From Alishewanella longhuensis (GTDB taxonomy: Bacteria; Pseudomonadota; Gammaproteobacteria; Enterobacterales; Alteromonadaceae): a stretch of DNA of 64,000 nucleotides. The first letter of the stretch is position 1, and each line of letters begins with the position of its first letter. A program made the position numbers and the translations under genes. Location of the stretch: positions 251,633 to 315,632 of the forward strand of contig NZ_BNAO01000002.1 of the NCBI RefSeq assembly GCF_014653435.1, written 5' to 3'. Positions 1 to 8,712 of this stretch are shown in pieces. A model generated the notes under the pieces. That model was not told the DNA's origin, searched no databases, and worked only from the letters and a program-made list of their open reading frames with translations.

Positions 1-1253
1 CATTCGCAGCCTGAACAACTCTGACAGCTTGTCCTTGTAATAGCGGAAACAAAGGTGTCAGGCTCGCATCTTTTAAAGAATAACGAAATAAACCGCGCTC
101 TAACCCAAGCCACAAATGATCGTCATCCGGCCAAAAAAGATCATGTACTGTCTGACCTTGAAGGTGTGTATCTGTAATTAATTGTTGATATTCGCCCGCC
201 GCTGACAGTATCCCAACATCACTTTGACTGGCAAATAGCAACTGTCCTTGCGGAGTCAGTGATACGCTACGAATGATCGGCTCTGTGCCGGGTAAAAAGC
301 GACGGATTTGACTACGGCTTGCTAAAAATACACCGTCACTAAAACTGCTTAACCAGATATTATGATCTTTATCCTGATAAATATTGCTAAACCAGGGCGA
401 GCTGCCTAATTCAGAAGTGGTAATAGTTTGCCAGGGTTGTTGTTGATATTGATAAAATAATTTGCGATAAACCGACATCCAATTAGCACCGGATATGTCT
501 TGTAATAATCGATAGACTGGCGCTGTAGTTTGATCTGGTAGTAATTGTAGGAGAATACGACCATCCGCTTGCAGGCGGTACAAGCCCGTTTCGCTGGCAA
601 TTTGCAAGCCTTCCTCAGTCCAGGCTAAATCATATACTGGGTTTTGTGCCAACTCAGGAGGTAACTCAAACTGCTGCCAGTTACCCTCAACATCACGCTG
701 ATATATGGCATCGCTGCTTGACACCCAAATCTGGTTATTGGCTTGCGCAAGCTGGCTTACTACCGCCTTTATGTGCTCAACCCGCTTAACCTTACCTGAG
801 CTAATACTAAACAGCTGATCAGCCGCCACCCAGATCTCGCCTGGTGCAACTTCAAGGAGGGAGGTTACTTCACTAAAAACCGGCAGGCGCTCTAATGTTA
901 AGGTATTGGCATCCAGAACCGATAAACCCGATTTAGTCCCGACCCAAATATTCCCCTCACTGTCAGTTAATAACTGAGTGATCGCATTACTGGCAAGCTT
1001 AGGATAGAGCTCGGTATTAAATACCTCGAATTGCCTGCCATCAAAACGATTAAGGCCAAACAAAGTGCCAAACCACATGTAACCTAGTTTGTCTTGGGTA
1101 ATAGCCCGTACCGAATTACTGGACAAACCATCAGCACTAGTCCAATGCTTAATATCATAATCGTAAACCGAAGGATTGCTGGCATAGATAGCGGGTGCAA
1201 AAATAGCCAACACGTGGCACAAAGCGACAAGCGGTAGCCAAAATTTTTGCATA
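1..1253 (-). CDS. Two-component-regulator-propeller sensor protein, N-terminal part (runs off the left edge)
   Basis: Open frame on the minus strand from an ATG at 1253 behind a good ribosome site (AAGGAGGGA) to the window edge, about 417 codons without a stop. The first 24 residues look like a Sec signal peptide. Repeats of the Reg_prop type follow: an early one contains QDKLGYMWFGT and FGLNRFDG, another reads DSEGNIWVGTKSGL. Such repeats form a periplasmic beta-propeller ahead of a Y_Y_Y domain, one membrane helix and a histidine kinase or GGDEF output. The output domain lies outside the window, so kinase versus cyclase cannot be decided. Confidence 0.8.
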
Positions 1254-1282
1254 GTCCCTCCTTGGGTTTTTAAATTTTCGAT

Positions 1283-1759
1283 TTAGACCAGCCATCCCAG
1301 AGCGAGTAAGGCATGTAATATAACCAAAGCAGGCAATGCCGCAAGTAAATCATCCAGCATAATGCCGAAGCCACCATGTACCCGCTGATCGAACCAGCGA
1401 ATTGGCCAAGGTTTTACGATATCGAAAAAACGGAATAAGGCAAAGCCAACTAACAAACTCATAATGCTAACCGGTACCAACAACATTGTCAGGGTAAAAC
1501 CGATAATCTCATCCCAAACAATGGCGCCATGATCATGCTCGCCCACATCAGCCGCAGCCTTGCCACAGACGTAGATCCCCAATAAGGTACCTACCACCAA
1601 GAAAGCCACAAACCAACTAGTACCCGCTAAGCTAAGTAGCCAGACCAAGGGCAACGCAACTAAAGTACCAAAGGTACCAGGGGCTTTTGGTGCCAGGCCA
1701 CTACCAAAGCCTAGCGCCAAAAAGTGTTGCCACTTTGTCAGTTGAAAATTTGCCTTCAT
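1283..1759 (-). CDS. pgpA: Phosphatidylglycerophosphatase A
   Basis: 158 residues, the usual PgpA length. It removes phosphate from phosphatidylglycerophosphate at the inner membrane to give phosphatidylglycerol. Family landmarks are GLAPKAPGTFGTL near residue 20, an acidic DEIIGF motif near residue 83, FFDIVKPWPIRWFD near 112 and a GIMLDDLLAA segment near 132; about four hydrophobic segments surround them. Its ATG overlaps the thiL stop by one base (TGATG), so translation is probably coupled. The thiL-pgpA pair is common in gammaproteobacteria. Confidence 0.95.
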   Translation of the reverse strand: MKANFQLTKWQHFLALGFGSGLAPKAPGTFGTLVALPLVWLLSLAGTSWFVAFLVVGTLLGIYVCGKAAADVGEHDHGAIVWDEIIGFTLTMLLVPVSIMSLLVGFALFRFFDIVKPWPIRWFDQRVHGGFGIMLDDLLAALPALVILHALLALGWLV

Positions 1760-2718
1760 CAGAAATGTTGAAACCCTTGATGTTGATAGAAAAAAGGTTG
1801 TTCACCGGCTTTGAGCTCTAACTTACCAGCTAACCCGGTAATACGGCCAATACAAGTTACCGGCACGCCATAAGGTGATAGCAGCACATCTAAAGAGCCA
1901 CGGCGATTTTCTGGTACAGTAAACAATAATTCATAGTCTTCGCCACCAGAGAGCGCCAGCTGAATGGCCAGGGCAGGCTCGCAGCTGTCTCTTAAGGCTT
2001 GTGACATGGGCAGCTTATTCACATCAATATAGGCACCAACGCCAGAACGTCTTAAAATATGCGGTAGATCCCCTGCTAAACCATCAGAGATATCCATAGC
2101 ACTACTGGCGGTATTTCGTAATGCTTGCCCCAGCGCCACACGGGCAGCAGGATAGTGAAAACGCTGCAGCACATGCCCCTGATGCTTTTTACTAATCTCA
2201 TGTTGCCCTTGCACCAACTTTAGACCTAAAGCAGCATCACCCAGGGTGCCGGTAACATAAATATAGTCACCTACTTTAGCGCCCGAGCGGGTAATCGCTT
2301 TGCCACGCGGAACCTGACCTTTGGCAATCATGGTTAAACTTAGTGGGCCACGGGTAGTATCGCCGCCAACTAACTGGCAATTATAGTAGTCGGCCGTTTC
2401 ATGTAAACCGGCGGCAAACTCCGCTAACCAGGCTTCTTCTATGGCTGGCAGGGTTAAGGCAAGGGACAACCAGGTAGGCTCTGCGCCCATAGCAGCTAAG
2501 TCACTGACATTTACCGCTACCAGCTTGTGCCCAAGCGAGCGTGGATCAACATCGGGAAAGAAATGTGTATTGGCAACCATGGTATCAGTCGTCACGACTA
2601 AATCGTAACCATCGCGCACTTGCAGTACGGCGCCATCATCACCAACACTGACACAGGTATCAGTGCGCTTAACACCCGCATTCGAAAAATACTTGGCGAT
2701 TAAATCAAATTCACCCAT
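1759..2718 (-). CDS. thiL: Thiamine-monophosphate kinase
   Basis: 319 residues. Phosphorylates thiamine monophosphate with ATP to thiamine diphosphate, the last step of the pathway. AIR-synthase/ThiL fold: the metal and ATP loop GDDGAVL near residue 27, VNVSDLAAMGA near 69, GGDTTRG near 118 and MDISDGLAGDL near 208. It lies downstream of nusB behind a hairpin that looks like a terminator, and overlaps pgpA by one base, so thiL-pgpA may be a partly separate unit at the end of the rib-nusB cluster. No thiamine-diphosphate riboswitch is visible in the 35-base gap upstream. Confidence 0.95.
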   Translation of the reverse strand: MGEFDLIAKYFSNAGVKRTDTCVSVGDDGAVLQVRDGYDLVVTTDTMVANTHFFPDVDPRSLGHKLVAVNVSDLAAMGAEPTWLSLALTLPAIEEAWLAEFAAGLHETADYYNCQLVGGDTTRGPLSLTMIAKGQVPRGKAITRSGAKVGDYIYVTGTLGDAALGLKLVQGQHEISKKHQGHVLQRFHYPAARVALGQALRNTASSAMDISDGLAGDLPHILRRSGVGAYIDVNKLPMSQALRDSCEPALAIQLALSGGEDYELLFTVPENRRGSLDVLLSPYGVPVTCIGRITGLAGKLELKAGEQPFFYQHQGFQHF

Positions 2719-2723
2719 AAAGA

Positions 2724-2748
2724 TTAAAAAGCCGACTTACGTCGGCTT
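2724..2748 (-). terminator. Rho-independent terminator between nusB and thiL
   Basis: Eight-base perfect stem AAGCCGAC / GTCGGCTT with a four-base loop. Read on the minus strand it is followed by a run of Ts (CTTTTTAATC). It sits after the nusB stop and just before the thiL start, so it would end or attenuate the rib-nusB transcript. Whether thiL has its own promoter is not visible. Confidence 0.75.
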
Positions 2749-2753
2749 CTCCA

Positions 2754-3167
2754 TTAATTTGGACGCAGTACCCTAACCGCTTTATCCAGGATGCCGTTTA
2801 CAAATTTATGGCTATCATCTGCAGCAAAAGATTTGGCCAGTTCAATGGCTTCATTGATGACGACTTTGTAAGGCACATCTAACCGGTACTTTAATTCGTA
2901 AGCAGAAACGCGTAACACCGCTTTTTCTACCAGATCGATTTCATCGAACGGTCTCTCGAGATAAGGTTTAATGGCCTCGTCCAGCTTGCTGTGATGCAGT
3001 ACAACACCACGTAAAATATCCTGAAAATAGGCAACATCAATATGTTTGACGTTATTTTCCAGCAATAATTGCTGTTCAATATCGGCAATAGGATTGTGGC
3101 TAACTTGCCAGCTGTAAATACCTTGCACGGCTAAAGAACGTGACTGACGGCGAACATTGGGTTTCAT
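2754..3167 (-). CDS. nusB: Transcription antitermination factor NusB
   Basis: 137 residues, all-helical NusB family. With NusE (S10) it binds boxA RNA in the antitermination complex of rRNA operons. Visible signatures: an N-terminal [16 protein letters not shown] segment and a C-terminal block [29 protein letters not shown]. It follows ribH by 12 bases, the ribH-nusB arrangement found widely in bacteria. Confidence 0.97.
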   Translation of the reverse strand: MKPNVRRQSRSLAVQGIYSWQVSHNPIADIEQQLLLENNVKHIDVAYFQDILRGVVLHHSKLDEAIKPYLERPFDEIDLVEKAVLRVSAYELKYRLDVPYKVVINEAIELAKSFAADDSHKFVNGILDKAVRVLRPN

Positions 3168-3179
3168 TTAAGCTTCCTG

Positions 3180-3644
3180 TTACAGCTGTTCTAGCACGTT
3201 AATCATTTCCAGTGCTGACATTGCTGCCTCGCCACCTTTGTTACCCGCTTTAGTCCCGGCGCGCTCAATGGCTTGCTCGATACTATCTACCGTTAATACA
3301 CCAAAGGCGACAGGTAAGTCATATTGCATAGATACCTGTGCGATACCTTTCACGCACTCGCCTGACACATATTCAAAATGCGGGGTACCACCGCGGATCA
3401 CCGCACCCAAGGCAACGATAGCATCGTATTTTTTACTGGCAGCAACGCGCTGCACTGCCAACGGCAGTTCAAAAGCACCAGGAATACGCACGACAGTGAT
3501 ATCTTGCTCAGCGATATTACCCACGCGCTGTAAGGTATCAATAGCGCCGCTGAGTAAACTCTCAACGATAAAACTGTTAAAGCGCGCGACCACGATCGCA
3601 ATTTTTTTGCCACGAGCTGAGTAGCCTGCTTCAATTACCTGCAT
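3180..3644 (-). CDS. ribH: 6,7-dimethyl-8-ribityllumazine synthase
   Basis: 154 residues. Condenses 5-amino-6-ribitylaminouracil with 3,4-dihydroxy-2-butanone 4-phosphate to lumazine, the penultimate step of riboflavin synthesis. Visible motifs: [11 protein letters not shown] near 21, PGAFELPLA near 55, [14 protein letters not shown] near 80 (the histidine is the likely acid/base) and [12 protein letters not shown] near 115. Normal length for the icosahedral enzyme. It follows the RibBX gene after about 100 bases and is followed by nusB. Confidence 0.97.
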   Translation of the reverse strand: MQVIEAGYSARGKKIAIVVARFNSFIVESLLSGAIDTLQRVGNIAEQDITVVRIPGAFELPLAVQRVAASKKYDAIVALGAVIRGGTPHFEYVSGECVKGIAQVSMQYDLPVAFGVLTVDSIEQAIERAGTKAGNKGGEAAMSALEMINVLEQL

Positions 3645-3708
3645 TGCCAGTCCTTACTAGTTAACTGCCATCAAAAATTAGCCGCGTATTCTAACATAAT
3701 TTCTGTCT

Positions 3709-3752
3709 ATACCCAATGCATTTCAAGATGCTCGGACTATACGCGGTTAAGC
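3709..3752. repeat. Possible dispersed intergenic repeat (TATACCCAA...TTCAAGATGC type)
   Basis: The gap between the ribB-type gene and ribH contains TATACCCAATGCATTTCAAG and a second arm beginning ACTATACGCGG. From memory, similar words recur between genes in marine gammaproteobacteria. Only one copy is seen here, so repeat status is inferred. Confidence 0.3.
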
Positions 3753-4862
3753 TTATTCCGAAACGTAATCCACCACTTCTAAGCCAAAGCCCGATAAAGC
3801 ATGGTACTTTTTCGGCTGACTTAATAAGCGCATTTTCTTTACGCCCAAGCTGGCTAAAATTTGCGAGCCTAAACCAACATTACGTGAAGTGCCTTTCCAC
3901 GGCGCTGAACGTGGCTTTTCACCCTTGTCTTCCGCTTCAAAATTCTGCACCATATGCACCAGCTCGTCGGTAGACTCGTGCTTACCTAACAATACCAGCA
4001 CGCCCCCCTCGGCGGCGATACGTTGCATTGCGGTATGCAGCGGAAAGCTAAGATTATTACTGCGCGTGCTAAGTAATAGATCATTAAAGGTATTATGTAA
4101 ATGCACCCGCACCAGCGTTGGCTCATCGGCCACTATCTGCCCTTTAACCAAAGCAAAATGCAGCTGATTATCAATGGTGTCTTTAAAGGTCACTAACTCA
4201 AACTCGCCCATCTCGGTCGGTAGCTGACAGGTGGCTACTTTTTCAATTGTGGTTTCGTTTAGATTACGGTATTCAATTAAATCCGCAATGGTGCCAATCT
4301 TTACCTGATGCTCTTTGGCAAACACTTCTAAATCTGGCCGCCGTGCCATAGTACCGTCGTCATTTAAGATCTCGACAATCACTGCTGCTGGCTCTAGCCC
4401 GGCTAAGCGCGCTAAATCACAACCCGCTTCGGTATGACCAGCACGTACTAACACACCACCGTCCTGCGCCATTAACGGGAAAATATGCCCCGGCTGCACG
4501 ATATCGGTTGGGCTGGCATCACGCGCTACCGCTGCTTTCACGGTACGTGCCCGATCTGCAGCCGAAATACCAGTAGTGACCCCTTCTGCCGCTTCAATTG
4601 ACACGGTAAAGTTGGTAGAAAAAGGCGATTTATTGGCATCCACCATCAAAGGTAAGGCCAATTGCTTGCAGCGTTTTTTGGTTAAGGTCAGGCAAATTAG
4701 ACCTCGGCCATATTTCGCCATAAAGTTAATCGCTTCTGGCGTAACATACTCCGCCGCCATCACCAGATCGCCTTCATTTTCGCGATCTTCATCATCCATC
4801 AGAATAACCATTTTGCCCTGACGGATATCTTCTATTATTTCAGCAGGTGTATTCAGTTGCAT
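3753..4862 (-). CDS. ribB: 3,4-dihydroxy-2-butanone-4-phosphate synthase with degenerate GTP-cyclohydrolase-II-like domain (RibBX type)
   Basis: 369 residues. Residues 1-200 are a complete DHBP synthase, turning ribulose 5-phosphate into the four-carbon precursor of riboflavin: [11 protein letters not shown] at 23-33 and the [16 protein letters not shown] block near 140. Residues 210-369 resemble RibA in fold order, but the RibA zinc-cysteine cluster (CDC) is missing; the matching stretch reads [14 protein letters not shown]. The QEGRNIGL motif is also changed. GTP cyclohydrolase II activity is therefore unlikely and a separate RibA is expected elsewhere. This matches the described proteobacterial RibBX variant. 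It lies in a ribD-ribE-ribB-ribH order. Confidence 0.9.
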   Translation of the reverse strand: MQLNTPAEIIEDIRQGKMVILMDDEDRENEGDLVMAAEYVTPEAINFMAKYGRGLICLTLTKKRCKQLALPLMVDANKSPFSTNFTVSIEAAEGVTTGISAADRARTVKAAVARDASPTDIVQPGHIFPLMAQDGGVLVRAGHTEAGCDLARLAGLEPAAVIVEILNDDGTMARRPDLEVFAKEHQVKIGTIADLIEYRNLNETTIEKVATCQLPTEMGEFELVTFKDTIDNQLHFALVKGQIVADEPTLVRVHLHNTFNDLLLSTRSNNLSFPLHTAMQRIAAEGGVLVLLGKHESTDELVHMVQNFEAEDKGEKPRSAPWKGTSRNVGLGSQILASLGVKKMRLLSQPKKYHALSGFGLEVVDYVSE

Positions 4863-4874
4863 AGCTAACCTTCT

Positions 4875-5525
4875 TTATAAAAACCCGCGCTGCTGCAGCA
4901 GCACCAGATCAACACCACCTGCTGCTGCAGGGGCCTTAGTCGTTAATAACCGTTCTAAATAACGGGCAATCAGATCCACCTCTATATGGACTAGTGCACC
5001 TTTTTGCAACTGCACCAAGGTAGTTTCTGCGGCGGTATGCGGCACTATGGTTAAACGAAACCTATCTTTCGCCAGTTCATTGACCGTTAGACTAACCCCA
5101 TCTATAGTCACTGAACCTTTATGGGCCAAATAAGGGGCGAGTGCCGCCGGCAAACTAAACCACAATTGCCAGGCACGGGCAGACTTCTCGATATGCAGTA
5201 ACTCACTGACGCCATCGACATGGCCGCTGACCAGATGGCCACCAAGGCGCCCGGTTGCCAATAACGCTTTTTCTAAATTTACCCGCTGCCCTACCTGATA
5301 CTGTCCAAAACGGGTCAGTGCCAGCGTTTCAGCCGAGACATCTGCGGTAAAGCTTTGGCCGCTAAGAGCGGTAACCGTTAAGCAAACGCCATTGGTGGCA
5401 ATACTATCACCCAGTTTAACGTCGCTAAAATCGAGCGTCGAACTTTGCACCGTCACCATCAAATCGCCGCCCTTACGACTTAGCTGACTGATAGACCCTG
5501 TTGCTTCAATAATTCCAGTGAACAT
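4875..5525 (-). CDS. ribE: Riboflavin synthase, alpha chain
   Basis: 216 residues. Dismutates two lumazine molecules into riboflavin and the pyrimidine substrate of RibH. It begins with the hallmark MFTGII and has two similar barrels: GDSIATNGVCLTV near 40 and GSVTIDGVSLTV near 135, each with a flavin-site loop; LGGHLVSGHVDGV lies near 95. One base separates its start from the ribD stop, so it is probably co-translated with ribD. Confidence 0.97.
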   Translation of the reverse strand: MFTGIIEATGSISQLSRKGGDLMVTVQSSTLDFSDVKLGDSIATNGVCLTVTALSGQSFTADVSAETLALTRFGQYQVGQRVNLEKALLATGRLGGHLVSGHVDGVSELLHIEKSARAWQLWFSLPAALAPYLAHKGSVTIDGVSLTVNELAKDRFRLTIVPHTAAETTLVQLQKGALVHIEVDLIARYLERLLTTKAPAAAGGVDLVLLQQRGFL

Positions 5526-5526
5526 A

Positions 5527-6690
5527 TTAGTGCTCTTCTTGTAAGGCTGTCGCGGTTAAGGTGCTGGCCGCAAAGGTGGCACGGATCCGTAAATCTGGCC
5601 CTATGGTTACCACCTCTTGTAGGTGCAGCTTTGGTACCTGAGCCAAGGTTTGATACTCGCCAAGCCTGACGAGCGGCTGCGCTTGTTCGCCCAGTAACAA
5701 AGGTGCCTGGTAGATCAGCAATTCATCTGCTAAGCCTTGTTGCATCAGCTCACCGGCTAAGGTGCTGCCAGCTTCAGTCCAAATGCTGTTAATTTGCCGA
5801 CGGTGCAGTTCAGCGAACAGCTCGGTGAGAGCGAGCCTACCGTTATGAGCAATCGCTAAGGCATATTGCTCTACGGCGACATCGGTCTCAGCCAGCACCT
5901 TGGCAGCTTGCCCTTTGGCGTAACAGAGCAGCACCGGGCCCCCCTGCTTAAATAACGGCTCTTCACCTGTTAAACGTTGTTTACTGTCTAAAATGATGCG
6001 CAGCGGCTGGCGTAAACTACCGCTTGCTAAAGGCGTGATACTTTGCTGCTGAATTTGTCGCACTGTCAGGCTAGCCGCATCGGCCAGTACCGTATTGGCA
6101 GTCGATAGAATAGCGCTACTTTGTGCCCGAAACAATTGCACATCAGCGCGTGCTTCTGGGCTGGTCAACCATTTACTGACACCATTGGCCAGCGCGGTAC
6201 GGCCATCTAAACTGGCGGCCATTTTTAGCCACACATAGGGCCGCTGACGCTCCATTCGGCTTAAAAAGCCGGGGTTAAGCGCCCGCGCATCACTTTCTAG
6301 CAAACCACTTTGCACCTCGATCCCAGCCGCTGTTAAAATTGCTACCCCTTTGCCAGCCACTAACGGATTAGGATCCAGCATGGCAATCACAACCCGTGCC
6401 ACGCCTGCTTTAACTAAGGCCTCAGCGCAAGGCGGTGTGCGACCATAATGCGCACAGGGCTCTAAGGTAACATAGCAGGTTGCGCCCGCTGCGTTATCGC
6501 CGGCCTCTGCTAGGGCATAAACCTCAGCATGGCCTTGCCCAGCCTGCTGATGATAACCGCGACCAATAATTTTTTGATCTTTAACAATTAAGGCGCCCAC
6601 ATTGGGATTGGGATCCGTGGTAAAACGGCCTTTGACAGCCAGTGCAATTGCCTCAGCCATGTGCTGCTGATCAGCCACTGAAAACAACAC
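5527..6690 (-). CDS. ribD: Bifunctional riboflavin deaminase/reductase
   Basis: 387 residues. The N-terminal deaminase holds the zinc site HAEVYALAEAG near 54 and LEPCAHYGRTPPCAEAL near 78. The C-terminal half (about 150-370) is the NADPH-dependent reductase with KMAASLDGRTAL near 156. The chosen start is a GTG at 6690, supported by AGGGGAG seven bases upstream inside the end of nrdR; an ATG at residue 11 is the alternative. It follows nrdR by two bases. Confidence 0.95.
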   Translation of the reverse strand: MLFSVADQQHMAEAIALAVKGRFTTDPNPNVGALIVKDQKIIGRGYHQQAGQGHAEVYALAEAGDNAAGATCYVTLEPCAHYGRTPPCAEALVKAGVARVVIAMLDPNPLVAGKGVAILTAAGIEVQSGLLESDARALNPGFLSRMERQRPYVWLKMAASLDGRTALANGVSKWLTSPEARADVQLFRAQSSAILSTANTVLADAASLTVRQIQQQSITPLASGSLRQPLRIILDSKQRLTGEEPLFKQGGPVLLCYAKGQAAKVLAETDVAVEQYALAIAHNGRLALTELFAELHRRQINSIWTEAGSTLAGELMQQGLADELLIYQAPLLLGEQAQPLVRLGEYQTLAQVPKLHLQEVVTIGPDLRIRATFAASTLTATALQEEH

Positions 6691-6692
6691 GA

Positions 6693-7145
6693 CTATTGCT
6701 CCCCTAAACGGGCAATTTCTTCACCAAATTCCCGGATATCTTTAAAAGAACGATACACCGAAGCAAAGCGTACGTAAGCCACTTTATCCACTTTAACCAG
6801 TTCATCCATAATTAAATTCCCCAGTAGCTGGCTAGCGACTTCGCGCTCACCGGTTGCCCGCAACTGCGATTTGATTTTATGGATCAATTGTTCAATTTCT
6901 TCGGTAGACACCGGGCGCTTTTCCAACGAGCGTAGTAAGCCATTTCGCAATTTATCTTCGTTAAAAGGCTCGCGCGAACCATCACGTTTAATAATGCGTG
7001 GCATCACTAATTCGGCGGCTTCGAAGGTGGTAAAACGTTCATGACAAGCCAGACATTCGCGGCGGCGACGCACCTGATGTCCGTCAGCCACTAAGCGGGA
7101 ATCGATAACCTTGGTATCATCGGCATTACAAAAAGGACAAAACAT
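6693..7145 (-). CDS. nrdR: Transcriptional repressor NrdR
   Basis: 150 residues from the ATG at 7145. Zinc-finger plus ATP-cone repressor of ribonucleotide reductase genes. The zinc ribbon is CPFC at 3-6 and CLAC near 31, followed by the family block [19 protein letters not shown]. The ATP-cone starts near residue 49 with [18 protein letters not shown]. The frame stays open to 7199, but that extension crosses the glyA terminator and family members begin at MxCPFC. nrdR-ribD is a common pairing. No NrdR box is visible in this window. Confidence 0.96.
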   Translation of the reverse strand: MFCPFCNADDTKVIDSRLVADGHQVRRRRECLACHERFTTFEAAELVMPRIIKRDGSREPFNEDKLRNGLLRSLEKRPVSTEEIEQLIHKIKSQLRATGEREVASQLLGNLIMDELVKVDKVAYVRFASVYRSFKDIREFGEEIARLGEQ

Positions 7146-7170
7146 GCGTTGCTCTCTACTTTGACCCATG

Positions 7171-7196
7171 AAAAAAATGGCCGCAATAGCGGCCAT
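7171..7196 (-). terminator. Rho-independent terminator after glyA
   Basis: Eight-base perfect stem ATGGCCGC / GCGGCCAT with an AATA loop, followed on the minus strand by seven Ts. It lies 20 bases past the glyA stop and ahead of nrdR. Confidence 0.85.
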
Positions 7197-7215
7197 CATA
7201 GCATGTTATTATTCG

Positions 7216-8469
7216 TTACGCATAAACCGGGAAACGACCACAAACGTCAGCTACCTGAGCCTTCACCTGTTCAATCACCGCGGCATCGCCACGGCTGTCC
7301 AGCACATCACAAATCAGCTTAGCGACCAGACGCGCCTCGGTTTCTTTAAAACCACGACGGGTAATTGCTGGTGTACCGATACGTAAGCCACTGGTTACGA
7401 AAGGTGAACGTGGATCGTTTGGTACTGAGTTTTTGTTAACAGTAATATGCGCACAACCTAACCAAGCGTCTGCTTCTTTACCGGTGATCTCTTTATCAAT
7501 CAGATCCATTAAGAATAAATGGTTTTCAGTACCACCAGACACCACTTTATAACCGCGGCTCATCATCTCAGCACACATCGCTTTGGCATTCAGTAACACT
7601 TGTTGTTGGTATACCTTAAATTCAGGTTGTAAGGCTTCTTTAAAAGCCACCGCTTTTGCAGCAATAACATGCATTAACGGGCCGCCCTGACCACCTGGGA
7701 AAACCGCTGAATTCAGCTTTTTCTCAATGGCTTCGTTGCTACGTGCTAAAATCAAACCACCGCGCGGACCAGCCAGTGTTTTATGGGTGGTAGTGGTAAC
7801 AACGTCAGCAATTGGCACTGGGTTTGGGTATAAACCCGCGGCCACTAAACCAGCAACGTGTGCCATATCAACCAGTAAGTAAGCACCAACTTTATCAGCA
7901 ATATCACGGAAACGTTGCCAATCAACAATGCCTGAATAAGCAGAAAAACCAGCGATAATTAGCTTAGGCTTATGTTCCAGCGCTAGGGCTTCGGCTTGCT
8001 CATAATCAATAACACCCGTTTCTGGGTGCAGACCGTATTGCACGGCATGATATAACTTGCCTGAGGCACTAACTGTAGCACCATGGGTTAAATGGCCACC
8101 ATGCGCCAGGCTCATGCCTAAAATGGTGTCACCGGCGTTGAGTAATGCAAGGAAAACGGCAGAGTTAGCCTGTGAACCTGAGTGCGGCTGTACGTTAGCG
8201 TAATCGGCACCAAATAATTCTTTAGCGCGGGCAATGGCTAAGTCTTCAGCGATATCAACGTATTCACAACCACCGTAGTAACGCTTATGTGGATAGCCTT
8301 CGGCATACTTGTTGGTTAATTGTGAACCTTGTGCCTGCAACACCCGTGGGCTGGCATAGTTTTCTGATGCAATTAGCTCAATATGCGCTTCCTGCCGCTC
8401 AGTTTCTTGTACCATCGATTGCCATAATTCCGGATCAAAATCGGCAATATTCATATCACGCTTTAACAT
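7216..8469 (-). CDS. glyA: Serine hydroxymethyltransferase
   Basis: 417 residues, the same length as E. coli GlyA. Interconverts serine and glycine, loading one-carbon units on tetrahydrofolate. The PLP lysine lies in [16 protein letters not shown] near residue 229; other signatures are [10 protein letters not shown] near 34 and PHSGSQAN near 95. AGGAGAAAGC precedes the ATG. It is transcribed alone, ended by a strong hairpin. Two tandem MetJ-type boxes lie about 100 bases upstream, suggesting methionine control. Confidence 0.98.
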   Translation of the reverse strand: MLKRDMNIADFDPELWQSMVQETERQEAHIELIASENYASPRVLQAQGSQLTNKYAEGYPHKRYYGGCEYVDIAEDLAIARAKELFGADYANVQPHSGSQANSAVFLALLNAGDTILGMSLAHGGHLTHGATVSASGKLYHAVQYGLHPETGVIDYEQAEALALEHKPKLIIAGFSAYSGIVDWQRFRDIADKVGAYLLVDMAHVAGLVAAGLYPNPVPIADVVTTTTHKTLAGPRGGLILARSNEAIEKKLNSAVFPGGQGGPLMHVIAAKAVAFKEALQPEFKVYQQQVLLNAKAMCAEMMSRGYKVVSGGTENHLFLMDLIDKEITGKEADAWLGCAHITVNKNSVPNDPRSPFVTSGLRIGTPAITRRGFKETEARLVAKLICDVLDSRGDAAVIEQVKAQVADVCGRFPVYA

Positions 8470-8569
8470 GCTTTCTCCTGGGCGCGGCTATCACGCTTAA
8501 AGGTTAACTACAGTCTAAAAAACTGGCCGGTATTCTACCCTGAAAATTGAATCCTTGCACTGAAAAAGA

Positions 8570-8585
8570 AGACGTCTAAACGTCT
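8570..8585. promoter_or_regulatory. Tandem MetJ-like met boxes between glyA and dinB
   Basis: Two adjoining 8-base units, AGACGTCT (8570-8577) and AAACGTCT (8578-8585), match the MetJ met box AGACGTCT 8/8 and 7/8, at the tandem spacing MetJ requires. They lie 101 bases upstream of glyA and 128 bases upstream of dinB. glyA is the sensible target, since it supplies one-carbon units for methionine synthesis; that assignment is inference. Confidence 0.6.
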
Positions 8586-8672
8586 GAAACAAAAAATAGT
8601 CTGTACCATCAAACCCTTTGTAGTAAAAAATGGCATCTTAGCTTTACAACGCTACGGGACAAAGTTAAATTA

Positions 8673-8688
8673 CTGGATATTAATACAG
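8673..8688 (+). promoter_or_regulatory. LexA (SOS) box upstream of dinB
   Basis: CTG GATATTAATA CAG fits the LexA half-sites CTG-N10-CAG with an AT-rich centre. It ends 24 bases before the dinB ATG, where repressor would block transcription. dinB is a classical SOS gene. Confidence 0.85.
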
Positions 8689-8712
8689 TTGTCTAATTGG
8701 GGTTAGCTGCTC

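Noticed and set aside
7146..7199. N-terminal extension of nrdR to 7199
   Set aside because: It runs through the glyA terminator and NrdR proteins start at the zinc finger.
4863..7215. FMN riboswitch ahead of the riboflavin genes
   Set aside because: I looked for the conserved RFN blocks upstream of nrdR, ribD and ribB and saw none; gaps are too short.
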